Below are positions 31,641-43,974 of a stretch of 64,000 nucleotides of DNA, piece after piece; the first letter of the stretch is position 1, and each line of letters begins with the position of its first letter. Where the stretch lies: contig NC_134026.1 in the NCBI RefSeq assembly GCF_964204645.1, forward strand, positions 25,252,650 through 25,316,649. The letters are read 5' to 3'. This DNA is from Tubulanus polymorphus (taxonomy: Eukaryota; Nemertea; Palaeonemertea; Tubulaniformes; Tubulanidae). Made by a program: the position numbers and the translations under genes. The notes beneath the pieces are model-generated. The model was given only the letters and a program-made list of their open reading frames with translations. It did not search any database and had not been told where the DNA came from.

Positions 31641-34600
31641 TCGATCGCGTTCGACTAAGATCATAATTAATTGGACAGATATCAGGTTATATCGCACTTC
31701 CGCAGGAGCCTTTCAAAGATTATTCAAATCTTGAATCTACGCTAATTCAATTGATAGGTTGCTCCGTACTAATCGAATATGTAAACGCCAGTGATTGTGA
31801 ATTGCGGCCATCTGACCAAATCAACCAGCCAGACTAATATTTAGATTGATTTTCCGCGACGAATTTATTCTTATTACACTGATTACGCCGTATAAGCGCC
31901 GTACTCTGGTGTATCATTATTTATAATAATCTGAGGATTAAATGACCATACCGGACTAGACCGGAAGCTAATGGACGTATTTTTATAGTTATTTTCCATT
32001 ACCGGCTTTGGGGGATAATGTTTTGTTAACCCCACAAATCCCAAGAAATGTGATGGCTGAGCGTTACTGCCTACGTGAAAAATGGTGGCTGATTTTTGGT
32101 ATGTCATAAAAAGCATGACAAATCTATAGCGTAACAATTCTTATTGTCCATTTAGTATTGTTATCTTTTTATCAGAACCAGCATTCTAGCTGAAACCATT
32201 TAAGTCTCTGTCACAAAAGACCTTAAGGATTTTGGTGGTAGTGTTTGTTTGAGATAACGCAGCATTAGCAGACGAGAACGATTTTTAATGGACATCGTGT
32301 GAATGATATATTTTTGGGAACGGCGCGCAGTTGTCCCTAGGAAGTATAATCTCCCACGTGGTTTATATAGTGAGAAAACATATCAGAATGGCTGGTGTTG
32401 CAAGGTGGTCTTTGTCAAAATGGAAGCAAAAACACCGATATCACCTTCTTGCTAAACCATACGCACGCATGAAGTGTTGTCGAAAAGTTTTCATTCTCAA
32501 ATTGTATTCGAAAAGAAACTGATCATTTCTCCAGTTACCTTATTTCTAAAAAACGGCAATAACGATTCAGAAAGCGAATACCCTCTTCACCACAGTGTTA
32601 ATAATTCATTTCGCGCAGAAGATTGCGTTACATTTCGCGACGAAGTGCCCATATGATATAAAATGAAATGACAATTGTGTAGCAACAGCAGCAGACACCA
32701 TTCCTCATACTCGACTAACAACCGAGACAACAAGTTTTATTTTTCACGAAAAGTGTTCGTATCGCCTGAAAAAAAGTTCTTTCTTGGTATTTTCATCATG
32801 TACGATAATCGTTATTGGATCCGTTCGTAGTTTCGTCATATGAATCCAAGAACGAATAAGCACTGGTCCTTAAACATGCCAATCCATGCGTAATTTGATT
32901 CAATATCGGTTGAGTACGGCAAGGTGAATTACTACATCTGAACAATTCTCACATCCAGATTTTTCTTCGTTTTGAATTGTGTTAACACTGAGATTGCTGT
33001 AATTACTTGTTGGTTGAATACTACGTGAAAGGCCGCATTAGAATTGAAGTTTTGATTAAAGCGTCGAATAATTGCGACACGGAAGATGTAGCAGTTGTTA
33101 CTTGAATCGTGATTGCGCATTCATTGAATGAAGGACTCGTAGTGAATAATTGCATTTGCCATACGTTCACTTCATTTTGCTCTTAATTGATTGAGGCATT
33201 TTGTTATTCACATCTTGACATTATTGTTTGCCAAGCAATATTCAATATTCCTCTGATCTGAAATTGTTTACGGTGCTTAAACGTATAACATAGTGCTTGA
33301 GCGATGAACACGGATTTTCTGTCTGATGAATTTATATCAATCTTCAATACAACTCATCTTCTCTGTTCTATCTTGTAGCGAGAATTGATCGAATCTGTTT
33401 TTGTATAGTAACAACAGGCATTTATACATCGACTTTATTTTTAACTGTGTATAATTCTTATATTGAAGTCACCATTCTAATCCAACAGCAGAGGCAGGTC
33501 CGATTTATGAAAGGTTTCTATACACAAATTTACAGTGTTGATTTATGAGTGAATTGCCTCATTCCGACTGCGAGAGTACATGACCAAATTTTTAAAAGTT
33601 ATAGCGGTTTCTTTACTAGCGAGACAGACAGTACCTGTGATGGATAGCGTACATAATTCGTGTCGATTTTGGTTCTTCGACGCGTGTTTTCAGTGTCCAC
33701 TAGCAACATAAAAGATCGCCTTACGCAGTTGCATGGCACGCAATTAAGGAGCAGTGTTTCATTCCAGACCGCTGTTTCTACCAAAGTAATTACGCGATTT
33801 TATACACAGTACGTATGAATTCACGTCTTACATGATAATTGAGTTGCCTTTCCAATGTAATTATTAGTTTTCGATCGCTGTTTCGCCGAGCAGTATGTAT
33901 CACAAATGATATGGAATCAAAGCGGATACCGTTTCATTACCTCATTTACTTATGTCTGAACGCAAGTAAACGTAAGTTATTCTTATATCTTTCTTTATAT
34001 TCCGCTTTCAGTAAGAAAAGGCTCAATTCGAAAACATCAAATCATTAGCCTTTGTTATACCCTACACCACCGAGCCGTATACTCACATAAAACTTTATGA
34101 TAATGAAATCAAAGCGCGAACGATTCTGGGTTCGAGACCTTTACCAATTCAAAGATATTCTCACGAAGCTACCAATAGTTTGCATTGGATTTTCGAGATC
34201 GGTTGCAAATATTTTTTTTTCTAGAAGTAAGATCGCCGTTTTGCTTGCGCGTTTATTATTCAATTTGACGCTAGAGAATGAAAATCTTCAAAGCTGACGT
34301 TGTAATTACTATCGTTGCCTCGGGAAAACTTTTGGATCTCAATGACGTTTCAATGAAATTAGGGTAAACCTGAATCGGATCTGTCAGCGAAGTACATTTT
34401 ATTTTATTTTTCATTTGTTATTATCATTATTAGGTTATTTATAGTAATAACAGGTTTTGCGCTATCTCGTATGAATATGAAAATATTAAAGACATAGACT
34501 AAAATCAGTTCATAATTTGGTGTTTCCTGTTGCAACAGGATATTGGGTTCCAGCGAAAAGTGACCTGGAAGAATACCTGTCCACATCCGCCTGATGTATA

Positions 34601-37082
34601 CGTCCGTAATTGAATGAATCCGTACAAAACGGAAAAGGAAATGCGACGGTGCAATATGACCAAACCAATTGTACCAAATGCGTGCTTGTCGCTTTTGCCG
34701 TAGAGAAATTAACGGGCAGCTGATGAGGAGATCACGAAAGAAAGTTATGCCGTATTCAACTGACAAGATGGCAAAAATTAACAAGATATTGCACCATATG
34801 GTGACCACGAATCATAATTCTACCTATATGCACGCCAAACCAGGCCAGATGTTGTATGTGTATAATGTATACGAAAAAGAGAATTTATTTCCGATGCGAT
34901 CATATGATATTTCTGATGCGTGCGATTACTTGAATTACGCGATTTAAATTTGCATTCTTCGTAGCATCGTATGTAAAACAACACGTGTTGGGCTCCACAA
35001 AATTAACTAATCGATATCTAAACGTACAATACTTGCGATTTTTGTAAATTGCTTCATTCGACGATAAATGTAACGTGGATAAACAAATGAAACTCATTTG
35101 AAAACAAATATATGAAATTGTGGCCATCATGGTAAATATGAAACTCGATGCAGTTATTATATGTCTCTGTGTTGACCACGTAAATAAGGTAAATAGGGCG
35201 TAGGCTTTCTGGTTTGCTATTTATTGTTTGCTGACTCTAATTTACTAAATCTTCACACACATACACACATACACCCGTGATATCAAAGGGCAACTATATA
35301 CACTGTCCTCATGTATAAACTAGCGCAATAAGATCTAATATTCATATTATACGTGTACATTCTCGAGCTTGCGGTGTATTGCAATAAAGTTACTTGATTA
35401 ATACTACCGGCAAGTATTCAACGACAGAAACTTGCCATTGTTCATAGTGGGTTTCCGTAAATACAACCATTAAATAGTTGCTGCGCGTAAAATGATGAAT
35501 TCGTTCTGTTTCTAAAATTACTGCTGAAAAGGTAGCCACAATTACATATATTTGCCGAGGGATTCGTTATAGAAAAAATTACCGTGTAAAGCTATAGTGA
35601 CGTAGGCACTTTGATTTGTGATAATTGCCAGGATTTAACAGGCATTATCAATTACGAACGTTATTCAACGTGTCATTAATGTTCCGAAAGCCCGGAGCTT
35701 TCATGGCGCGCAATGTTTGAAATTAATCGAATTACGCTTTCTTTGGCTTTCGGCTAATAGCGCAGATTTTGTCGTATCGGTTATTCACTCGAACGCACGT
35801 TTATTCTCATAATCCCTCATTATCTAGAAGTGCACAAGCCCCTGTTTCGATCCGGCAGGTGTGGTGGGTTTGTAAGGGGCAGCGAATCGCAACAAATCAA
35901 ACGAAATCTGTCCAATCAAATAAATAACAGGTTCAAACCCTATTTTAAGATCAAAGTAGTACACAACGTTCATTATATTCAGATTTTTATACGGATATAA
36001 CATTGTCTATGCACAGAAGTGTAGATAGAAATTGTTGCGAAATATGATAAATTGTTATGAAAAACAATGCTCTCTCAAAAGCTGCTTTTCTCTCCTAGCA
36101 TACAATATGAAATAACAATCTGGAAAGTTTAGCATTTGATGTGGCAGTCATTCTCCCTCAAAAGTATCGGGAAAAGGGATCTAGTCAGACAGAAGCGTTT
36201 TGCGAATGCCGGTATTTTTATTGTTAGGTATCATTTTTACATACGTGCAAGGCATGTGCAAATGGGGTTGGGGCTATATGAACCCATATGTCAATAGAAA
36301 TACGCGCGAATTTGTTGTTGCCGGGAACCTGGTAAGCTTTAAAAACATGAACTGGGTTTGGCTTACTGATTAAACCACACTGATGAATGATACGTGTGTG
36401 TCTATAAACGCAATCTAAAATGACTCGTTGGAATGCTACGTGACCAGAATGCTCGAGATTGCTTAAACAGTTAATTACTACACGAGCAGGGTCATTTTGT
36501 CTGATTGTTTGTACAGAATGCGCGACTTCGACGATGCTGATAGTGCAAATTCACACATGATCCCAGGAAGCACACTGTTGCGTCTCGTCCCGTTGAATCA
36601 TTAGTCGAGTAAATAATACCTGGTACATGAAATGCACGGAAAAGGGAACAGTTAGCTCAGGACCGTGTAGCCGTTTCGGGTGTTCGATGTTCACGAGATG
36701 AATTATTTCTAAGGCGCCGACGGAAACGTTGGGTCGTGGGAGTTTTCGCGTAAGAACTTTTTGACGAATAGATACAAAGAGGAGCAATTTCACAACTTCT
36801 AGCATAGTTGGGGTGAAAAATATGCGGCATATTCTGCGTTTATCTTCTTTTTCCAACAATTTGGCCTCACATTGAATAAGTTTGGAAGCATCTGCCTATT
36901 CTGATTGAATATTATGATTCCCGATGTCGTTTTTGCTTTTCGGCCAATTAGTGAAATACTTTCATTTGGTAAATACAGCATCGCATCACGAAGTTATAGT
37001 AGAAGCTGATTAAATTACTGATGAAGCTTAGAATTGCTAGCGCTTGAACTTACAGTTAATCGGCTGCGAAGTCTCGCTTTAC
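31641..37082. other. non-coding stretch upstream of the receptor gene
   Basis: No exon could be supported. The stretch contains several homeodomain-type ATTA/TAAT-rich patches (for example around 35,600-35,760) and a short CA-rich run near 35,253-35,275. Being immediately 5' of a receptor gene, it is a reasonable place for enhancers, but that is inference from position only. Confidence 0.5.
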
Positions 37083-37140
37083 ATAAATAGAGTTTGTGAG
37101 GAATCAGCGTCGAGGGAGGTACCACAGTTCAGTCCAGTTC
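37083..37140 (+). promoter_or_regulatory. candidate core promoter of the receptor gene
   Basis: TCAGTC at 37129-37134 matches the metazoan initiator consensus TCAKTY, with a would-be +1 A at 37131. A TATA-like ATAAATA lies at 37083-37089, about 45 bases upstream, which is farther than the usual 25-31. Position about 300 bases before the ATG fits a 5' leader. A possible 3' splice site (TATTTCTATACTTCCAG, ending 37371) lies between, so the leader may contain an intron. No transcript data are available. Confidence 0.3.
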
Positions 37141-37233
37141 ACTGCCGAACAAATGTTTATTCTCTGAAGTGACTTCAGTTTCATCACCACTTGCGTGACC
37201 AGACTATAATGGTGCTAGACATCTACGTTTCGG

Positions 37234-37241
37234 TGACGTCA
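37234..37241. promoter_or_regulatory. full palindromic CRE (TGACGTCA)
   Basis: A perfect 8-base cAMP response element, the consensus site for CREB/ATF factors, lies 190 bases before the receptor ATG. It falls in the presumed 5' leader, leader intron or proximal promoter. Family knowledge makes cAMP feedback on an adrenergic-type receptor plausible, but occupancy is untested. Confidence 0.4.
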
Positions 37242-37430
37242 TTTCGCATATATCTATCGATGATGTTTCGTTTTCCAGATATCAACATATCGTAGATCTC
37301 GTAGGGATAAGTCATCATCCTTATTATTACAAATATTTGCTCTCCTAATAGCGTTATTTCTATACTTCCAGAAATGACAACGCTCTGAAGCGAACCAGCA
37401 AGAAAAAGCCGATGGTCGCAAGTGAAGAAT

Positions 37431-39410
37431 ATGGACTACCCGGATGATAAACAGACTTCCACCGACAACTCGTTGAGCGCTGCAGACGACCCTCGAAACA
37501 AAAATTCGAAGCAACACGAAAATCAGTTTAATGACACACCATTAGCTGACAACGATTACGCTTACTTCACCGAAGAGAAGTCGCATTTTACTGATGATAA
37601 CGTCTACTATACAGTGACGTTGTCAGCCCCGCAAGCCTTACGAGGTATCGATCTCGACAATCTCAGTTTGGCGTTCAATTTCACTGCCAACCTCACCGAT
37701 GTGTTGAATGAAAACCAAACGAACGATGAGGTACAGCCGCGGCCGTATGTCGCCTGGGAAATGGCGCTCATATCGGTCGCCACTGTCCCGGTGATGTTTT
37801 TGATAATTTTTGGTAACGCCCTTGTATGCGTTGCCATCGCTAAAGATAGACAGTTAAAAGCGGTTCAAAATTGGTTCATAGCGTCATTAGCCGCTGCTGA
37901 TTTGCTTGTTGGGCTTCTGATTATGCCATTTACGTTAGCTAATGAGTTAATGGGTTACTGGGTTTTTGGAAATATACTCTGCGATTTGTGGCTTGCATCG
38001 GATGTTCTTCTATGTACGGCCTCTATACTTAATTTGTGCATGATTAGTCTTGACCGATATTGGTCCATTACGCAAGCGATTAAATATGTTCGCAAACGGA
38101 CGCCAAAAAGAGCTGCGATTATGATTGCCACTGTATGGCTTTTGTCTGCGATAATTTGCCTACCACCTTTGATAGGATGGAAGCAACAACGCGAAAACAA
38201 GCTTTATCCGAAATGTTTTATAAGTGAGGATGTCGGATATGTTATTTATTCGACAATGGGTTCTTTTTACATACCGCTTATGTTAATGGTCGTTGTGTAT
38301 TTTCGTATATATTTGGCTGCAAGGGAGAGGGCGCTGCGGTATATTAAGAAAAAAGAGCAGCGCCATGCAGCGGCTGAAGCGGACAAACTGAACAAAGATC
38401 GCTCGACCACAACGACGAGTTTCAGTGCGTCCACCCCAAATCGAACTAACACCGACAGACGATCTCCCAACTTAAGCGTGATTCACCAGGAACGGGAGAC
38501 AACGAGCTCTGAAAAGCCGGAGAATTTTTCAGATTCGGAGTCGTCTGACTTCCCCGCGCACGATAAACACCATCATCATCAATCAGGTCATCACAAGCAT
38601 AACAAAAATAAATCGTATGAAAATAACAATAAAGCGTCCTCGGAAAAGAAAAAGTTGCTGTCTGATAGCGAAGGAACATCTGCTGCTCTTGCGCCGAAAA
38701 AACATAACATACTTAGTACATCAGACGACACCGATTCCGACGTCGTGCTTCCGGTCAAGGAAAATGGATATAGGAAAATAAACATTAACGTGGACGGAAA
38801 TGTCACTTCCGGTGATGAGAACCAAAAACCGCTGCTAGGTGATTCTGATCAAGGTGCACCGCCACCGCCCACACATCTTCCGATGATTAGAAATATCGTC
38901 GACGGCGCCGGTGTTCAGACTGAAGATGCTGAGATGACGTGTACAACAGACGATGAAGTGAAAAACCACATAGCACGGGATGTACAAAACGAACACGGAG
39001 ACGAAAATGCTGCGAAAATTGCGGACGTTTCTAAACTGAAACATATAACGACTATTTTGTCTCCGTCTCGCCTTCAATCACCAGACAGCAGTTTCAAACC
39101 ACACTCTTCGTATAAAAAACAGCGATCGGAGGCTGAGAAACAGAAAAGAAAAATTGCTCGCGCGAAAGAACGCCGGGCGACTATTGTACTCGGGATTATT
39201 ATGGCTGCTTTTATAATTTGCTGGTTTCCATTTTTTACTATATACGCAGTATCGACGTCCTTCAGATTGGATGTCAACCGGCTTTGCTTTAACTTTTTCT
39301 TCTGGTTGGGTTATTGTAATTCGGCGCTGAATCCTGTGATTTATACGGTGTTTAATCGCGATTTTCGAACCGCATTCCATAGACTTCTAACGGGTAGACG
39401 AAATCATTAG
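37431..39410 (+). CDS. ADRA2-like: alpha-2 adrenergic receptor-like GPCR, intronless
   Basis: A class A seven-transmembrane amine receptor of 659 residues. The true ATG is at 37431 (context AATATGG); the open frame extends upstream only through a GTG, with an in-frame TGA at 37386. Numbering from that GTG adds 3, and the following positions use it. Seen: N132 (TM1), D160 (TM2), disulfide C187, amine-binding D194 (TM3), DRY 211-213, W239, S277/T278/S281 on TM5, CWFPFF 600-605 on TM6 and NPVIY 637-641 on TM7. The stretches LANELMGYW and DRYWSITQAI are hallmarks of alpha-2 adrenergic receptors, distinguishing it from 5-HT1 and tyramine-1 receptors. The third intracellular loop is very long (about 302-578), hydrophilic, Ser/Asp-rich with a His run. 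The C tail is short and lacks the usual palmitoylation Cys. The likely ligand is norepinephrine or octopamine, with Gi coupling by family. Vertebrate ADRA2 genes are also intronless. Confidence 0.95.
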   Translation: MDYPDDKQTSTDNSLSAADDPRNKNSKQHENQFNDTPLADNDYAYFTEEKSHFTDDNVYYTVTLSAPQALRGIDLDNLSLAFNFTANLTDVLNENQTNDEVQPRPYVAWEMALISVATVPVMFLIIFGNALVCVAIAKDRQLKAVQNWFIASLAAADLLVGLLIMPFTLANELMGYWVFGNILCDLWLASDVLLCTASILNLCMISLDRYWSITQAIKYVRKRTPKRAAIMIATVWLLSAIICLPPLIGWKQQRENKLYPKCFISEDVGYVIYSTMGSFYIPLMLMVVVYFRIYLAARERALRYIKKKEQRHAAAEADKLNKDRSTTTTSFSASTPNRTNTDRRSPNLSVIHQERETTSSEKPENFSDSESSDFPAHDKHHHHQSGHHKHNKNKSYENNNKASSEKKKLLSDSEGTSAALAPKKHNILSTSDDTDSDVVLPVKENGYRKININVDGNVTSGDENQKPLLGDSDQGAPPPPTHLPMIRNIVDGAGVQTEDAEMTCTTDDEVKNHIARDVQNEHGDENAAKIADVSKLKHITTILSPSRLQSPDSSFKPHSSYKKQRSEAEKQKRKIARAKERRATIVLGIIMAAFIICWFPFFTIYAVSTSFRLDVNRLCFNFFFWLGYCNSALNPVIYTVFNRDFRTAFHRLLTGRRNH

Positions 39411-40975
39411 CTTTTTCGCCGCTAAATGAAAGACGACTGGAGCACGGGAACGTCGCTGATCAAACTCTGAATCTGTCGAAAGAACTATTTATATAGCTAA
39501 CAGCATAAAGACTCAGTTTACGAGTATATACACCTGGAATCAGTTCTATCTACGAAAAGAACTCGGATGTGATATCATAATAGCATTCTACTAATCTTAA
39601 CCAGTTCGTTATTAGTGCGTTTTTCATTTATATCTAAGACACAATGTACGAGCGAGATAAAGGCAGTATGCGTAATGATTTAGCAAATAGTTCACAGTTA
39701 AACACTTGTAAAATGTAAATACTAATAATTTCACGAGCTTATTCGTTCAGTCGGTCAGTCTGAGTAACTTGAAAAAAAACCAGTAAACTTTCATGAGTTG
39801 ATATGTGAAGTCGAATCCTTCAAAGGCTGTTATTGGAGAAATATCGATAAGACGGTAGACGTTACAATAATATAATAAAATAAGTGATGATTGAAAGTTA
39901 CTGTCACTTGTTTCTATAAAACGAGAAATATCTAGAACTGTAATATTTGATGTGGCGGAAACCTTTTCCTAGTGTGCAGAATTTTATATGAAGTGAATAA
40001 ATAACTCGGTTTTCGTTTTTTTAAGTACCAAAGGTTTGGCTGCGTGCTGTTAAAGTTTTCGTAGCAGCACGAGAGATTGTTTTTTTTTGAAAGGTTTCAT
40101 GTCTGGGCGAACGACTGTGGGCGTACGTCCGTCTCGTTTTGGTTTTGTGTTGCGACGTATAACTCCAATGATTTACAGCCTACTAGAAAGAAATCACATT
40201 AGGTTTGCTTCTTTGTTCACAAGTTACAGAAATGTTGGCAAAGGTTAAGATGAGTTTAAGATAACTGTATATCAAAATCTTCGCTTTGGCTTTCAATTTG
40301 TCAGGAGTTGTGTTAATCCAGGTTTCACAGCTGTGAGTTAATTCTGCCTTCGCATCGGTCATATCATTATTTATTCATTTTCACATTTTGACCGATCACC
40401 CCTATCAGCTGATTTGCAGGTTTTTTTAATAGTACATTTATATACGCATATTCGGATACATATAATGATCTACCGCTTTTGAACTAAGCACTAAGTTGAC
40501 TTCCCTAGAAGGCCCACCAGGTTACCGGAGTCATCAGATATTTATCATTGGTATTCACACCAAATCAACAAGATCACAGACAAGCTCTGCGCGTTATCCT
40601 AGATTCTATCGGCCAACGGTGATAAACGCCGACGGCTATGACTGAATATATCTGTAATCCATCTAATACGACAATAACGCACGACAATAAATTATATGTC
40701 ATTTGGAGGATGAATTTTTACACGTATACATGGAATGTCGGTGTTAGATAAATTGCGAGATTAATGCCAACACTAATGGCCATACCTGTCGCGAGAAATG
40801 CGCATCTTTTTCTCCTTAAAAGACTGATGATTCGATATATATGTATATAATAATAAAGAAAAGATCAATTCAACTATACACTGCCCATAATTTATTATAC
40901 ATAGCCATTTCCTAAACGAACTATCAATTTATCACACCGAATCCCAAATGCGAACAAACAATACAAAATCACTTT
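39411..40975. other. 3' UTR of the receptor and convergent intergenic DNA
   Basis: AT-rich sequence between two convergent genes. Candidate + strand polyadenylation signals AATAAA occur at 39874-39879, 39996-40001 and 40852-40857. No exon or element could be supported. Confidence 0.5.
39996..40001 (+). terminator. candidate polyadenylation signal of the receptor gene
   Basis: AATAAA about 590 bases after the stop codon, followed within 10-25 bases by a T-rich run that resembles a downstream element. An alternative signal lies at 39874-39879. Confidence 0.45.
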
Positions 40976-40981
40976 TTTATT
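40976..40981 (-). terminator. polyadenylation signal of the multi-pass membrane protein gene
   Basis: TTTATT on the + strand gives AATAAA on the - strand, 61 bases after that gene's stop codon. The short spacing makes it the likely signal. Confidence 0.6.
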
Positions 40982-41041
40982 AGCGACTACAGTAGATAGC
41001 GCCAGACACAGTTGTGCCGACAGAACAAAAAGTCATATTTT

Positions 41042-42952
41042 TCATACTTCGCTATCGTAAGGCCTTGACCCAAAAGCTGGTAAGATTAAGCTCCTCTTCT
41101 GGCCATCTGGCATCGGTGCGAGAATTTCTAAGCTTGTATTCAGGTTCGTTCGTGCCATCATTTCCTAAAATGTATATAAGAATTTAGTTTTTAAACGAAT
41201 GTAAGACAAGTGAAAAGGAAATTCTGACTTCTTACGTCGCCAGAGGAGATGGGAGAGCCCCCTATTCCGTCCATGGAGGGTAGGTAGTTCTCTGCGTCGT
41301 CCGGAAGTGGTTTTCTCAAATCACCAATCCTTAAATTATTTCCAATCATGAATGCTTTATTGCCAGCAAGAGGATCCACCAGATAGTACTGAGGTTCTAC
41401 ATCATTACGTTGCTCCTTGTTTATCTGAAGATAAAAATTTGCCAGAATTTAAATTTAAAAAAGAAACTCGTTTTTATCTATCGACAATCTATGTGGTACT
41501 TTTAAATGATCAATTTTCCATGCGTACGTACCTTAACTGCATTTGTGATATTATGAGATAAATTCTTGTAATAATCATCCAGCCATTTCTTTTCGCGTTT
41601 TCTTTTGGATTTTTTTGCCTCTATCGAAACTATGATTCGATAAATGCCATACAGAGACAGCAGCTGAAATGAAAATAACATTTCAAAAATAAGGAAAGTA
41701 CACATCCTCTATTTTCATTTTTGTTGACTATATGAAGAACTAAGGTCAACAATGATAATGCGAGTATGAGCTTTGCATGCTGAAAATTAAACTACGTATA
41801 CCTCAAACATCCAGAGAAAAATACTGATAATGCTTAGCGGATAAAGGATATCATCAAAGAGGAATTTCTGGAGGTTGACAATGTCGAGACAAGTCTGTAA
41901 TTTAACAATAAAAACATATATAAATAGAACACGAACATAAAGATTACATTGATAGATTGATATAGCAGCAAAAATAATCTAATTGATCGAAAGGATACGT
42001 TTATGATTCTAATACCTTATGTTCTCCATATCTAAGATGGTTAGCAAATGAATTACACAGATTTTCGAGCAGCTCGTCGACCTACAACAAATGATTTTGA
42101 TCATAAGTCCCACAATGATTTAACGCCGTATTAATTGTGTATACGAGAAAGAGCCACTAACAACACTTGGCGTACCTTAACGAGGTGACAAATCCCGGTT
42201 ATAGCAAAACTCACATGAATCAGTGACACAACGAATAAACATGCAATCGACTGAAAATAAAATAGATTCGATTATTTCTTGTCGTGGAAAATGGATTAGA
42301 ACTATCACACCTATGAATGATTAGAAAATACTCACCGTCCATAGAAGCCAAATAATCTGTAAGAAGAGCGCTACAGACGCAATGAGACACGAACAGATCA
42401 TAAACGCACCTAATACTATTACTGAAACTATGAAAAAATGTATGATGTAAAAATTATGATAATAAGGCAGCGAAGTTTTGAGTGGTGTATGAGCACTATT
42501 TACTTGCGATGTTGAAAACCAGTGAAACTGCGGTGGAAAATCTATCGTTATTCTGCTGAAATTCGACGTCGGTATCATTTCCTGGTGTCTCAAAATTATG
42601 AATAGCATGGATTGAATGTAGTTTGGTTGACGAGCGATTCAAGTATTCTCCGACGGTTATCACACTACAGCCATACAACTACCAGAAAATGAACTACATT
42701 ATTAGATAAGGCCAGCCGATTTATCAAAAGAAAATTTAATTTTTACATACATGTACTTACCAAAACTTCAAAAGCACACAATAATGTAGAAATCCTGAAA
42801 CAGGTAACATCATGCCTGGAAGCCATGATCAAATGATTCATTAGAGAGTACAACCGTGGACATGTTCCCTTAGTAAAGGCATGGGCACTTAAACCGGTCA
42901 CACAGATGTCCTTCAAATGTTTAATGTTATTTATTCGTCGCCACAGAACCAT
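41042..42952 (-). CDS. multi-pass membrane protein of unrecognised family, 9 exons
   Basis: Nine - strand exons join in frame to 378 residues: 42761-42952, 42504-42678, 42336-42427, 42176-42250, 42016-42081, 41802-41894, 41532-41663, 41236-41424 and 41042-41164. Every junction has AG/GT signals and compatible phase (donor of exon 1 is GTAAGT). The ATG at 42952 has +4 G but a weak -3 base and no close upstream stop, so an earlier exon is possible. Seen: hydrophobic segments at about 54-74, a continuous ~60-residue block 113-176 (two or three passes) and 217-245. N-X-S/T sequons lie at N78 and N98 in the loop after the first segment. A basic cluster AKKSKRKREKK sits at 247-257, followed by a long polar tail ending DSEV, a class I PDZ-ligand pattern. 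The N terminus is Cys-rich. I do not recognise the family; the layout loosely recalls LAPTM-type four-pass proteins, which is not evidence of homology. Confidence 0.85.
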
Positions 42953-43205
42953 TAAGTACCGCGTTGCGCTTCGATAATCACCACGTAATAATAATATTTA
43001 TTTCGCCATGTACATATGCAATATAAATAAAAACACAGCAGACCCACGGTCGTTACTATTAGAAATTTGCTTTTAGCGATAGAGGCCGATGACCTATAAT
43101 AATTTCGAAACGTCTGGCGTAAGATATTAGACTAAATTAAACCCCATCTGGGCTATAAGAATCGTGGTTCCATTCCAATTGGATACTGCAAGCAGTTGCA
43201 AAAAC
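42953..43205. other. 5' flank of the multi-pass membrane protein gene
   Basis: Presumed promoter or leader of the - strand gene. No TATA box in a convincing position was seen. Confidence 0.35.
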
Positions 43206-43681
43206 CCTGTTTCTCGAACTCGACCGATCCGATATTTCGTCGTTTCAAATTTTTAGTAACTTTTTCAAAAATATGTAGCCTCTCTATTCTCGTAATTGTT
43301 TTTCTTTTTAATCAAATCGTGATGTTGGCATTGAGATCAACATCATTATGAACATTTTATAACTTCGGATTTAACAATTTGATTCTGGAAATGATGCCGC
43401 CAACTTTGCCAATCGGACATTGATGGCGACCTTGGATTGTAAAATTCCAGGAATTCCGTGAAATATGTTCAAAATATAGTTTTTTTATAGGTAATTGTAT
43501 ACAAACACATCAATTTCCTTTTCCAATTTCCCTTTCATTGCGTTCTACCTGTTAATCATATTCCTGACTGAAAACTTGGTCCCTTAAAAAATATTTACGG
43601 CGACCTACCCCATTTTCAAAAGTACCCAAAATTTTTTTGCTACTACCTACCCATTTTGGTGTGCCCCGCCCGAGAAACAGG
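43206..43681. mobile_element. candidate miniature element with CCTGTTTCTCG ends
   Basis: CCTGTTTCTCG at 43206-43216 is matched by its exact reverse complement at 43671-43681. The match extends outward three more bases with one mismatch. The ~476 bases between have no transposase-like frame. No clear target-site duplication is visible, so chance cannot be excluded for an 11-base pair this far apart. Confidence 0.3.
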
Positions 43682-43974
43682 ATTTATTTTTTAGCTGTGG
43701 CCTTGTGGTGTGTTTGAACAGTTTCTGGCGTAAGTCGGACACGTTGGGACAACGCGGGAAACTGTGATTTAGTCGGATTTTGGGGGTTTCCTAAGAAAAA
43801 TCCGAATTAGCAACAGAATAAGGCCCTAAACCCTAACAACTGAGACACGGGGTCTACTACTATTGCTTATGCGTCAGTCGAAGGAAAAATCCGTCTACCG
43901 GTACATTATAGACACTGCGCACCAGTGAAGATCGTTTTTAAAAGAACTGAAAAGCCGAGACTGACTTGGAGATT

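Noticed and set aside
31149-31697. 182-codon open frame on the - strand
   Set aside because: The longest frame outside the receptor, but it begins at GTG, shows no recognisable domain and includes the tRNA-like relic. A frame this long is plausible once by chance in 64 kb at this composition.
34404-34808. 134-codon - strand frame with a hydrophobic, signal-peptide-like start
   Set aside because: The first codon is GTG, not ATG, and an equally open + strand frame overlaps. No splice or family support.
37422-37430. Receptor start three codons upstream
   Set aside because: That codon is GTG; the first ATG (37431) has good context and an upstream in-frame stop.
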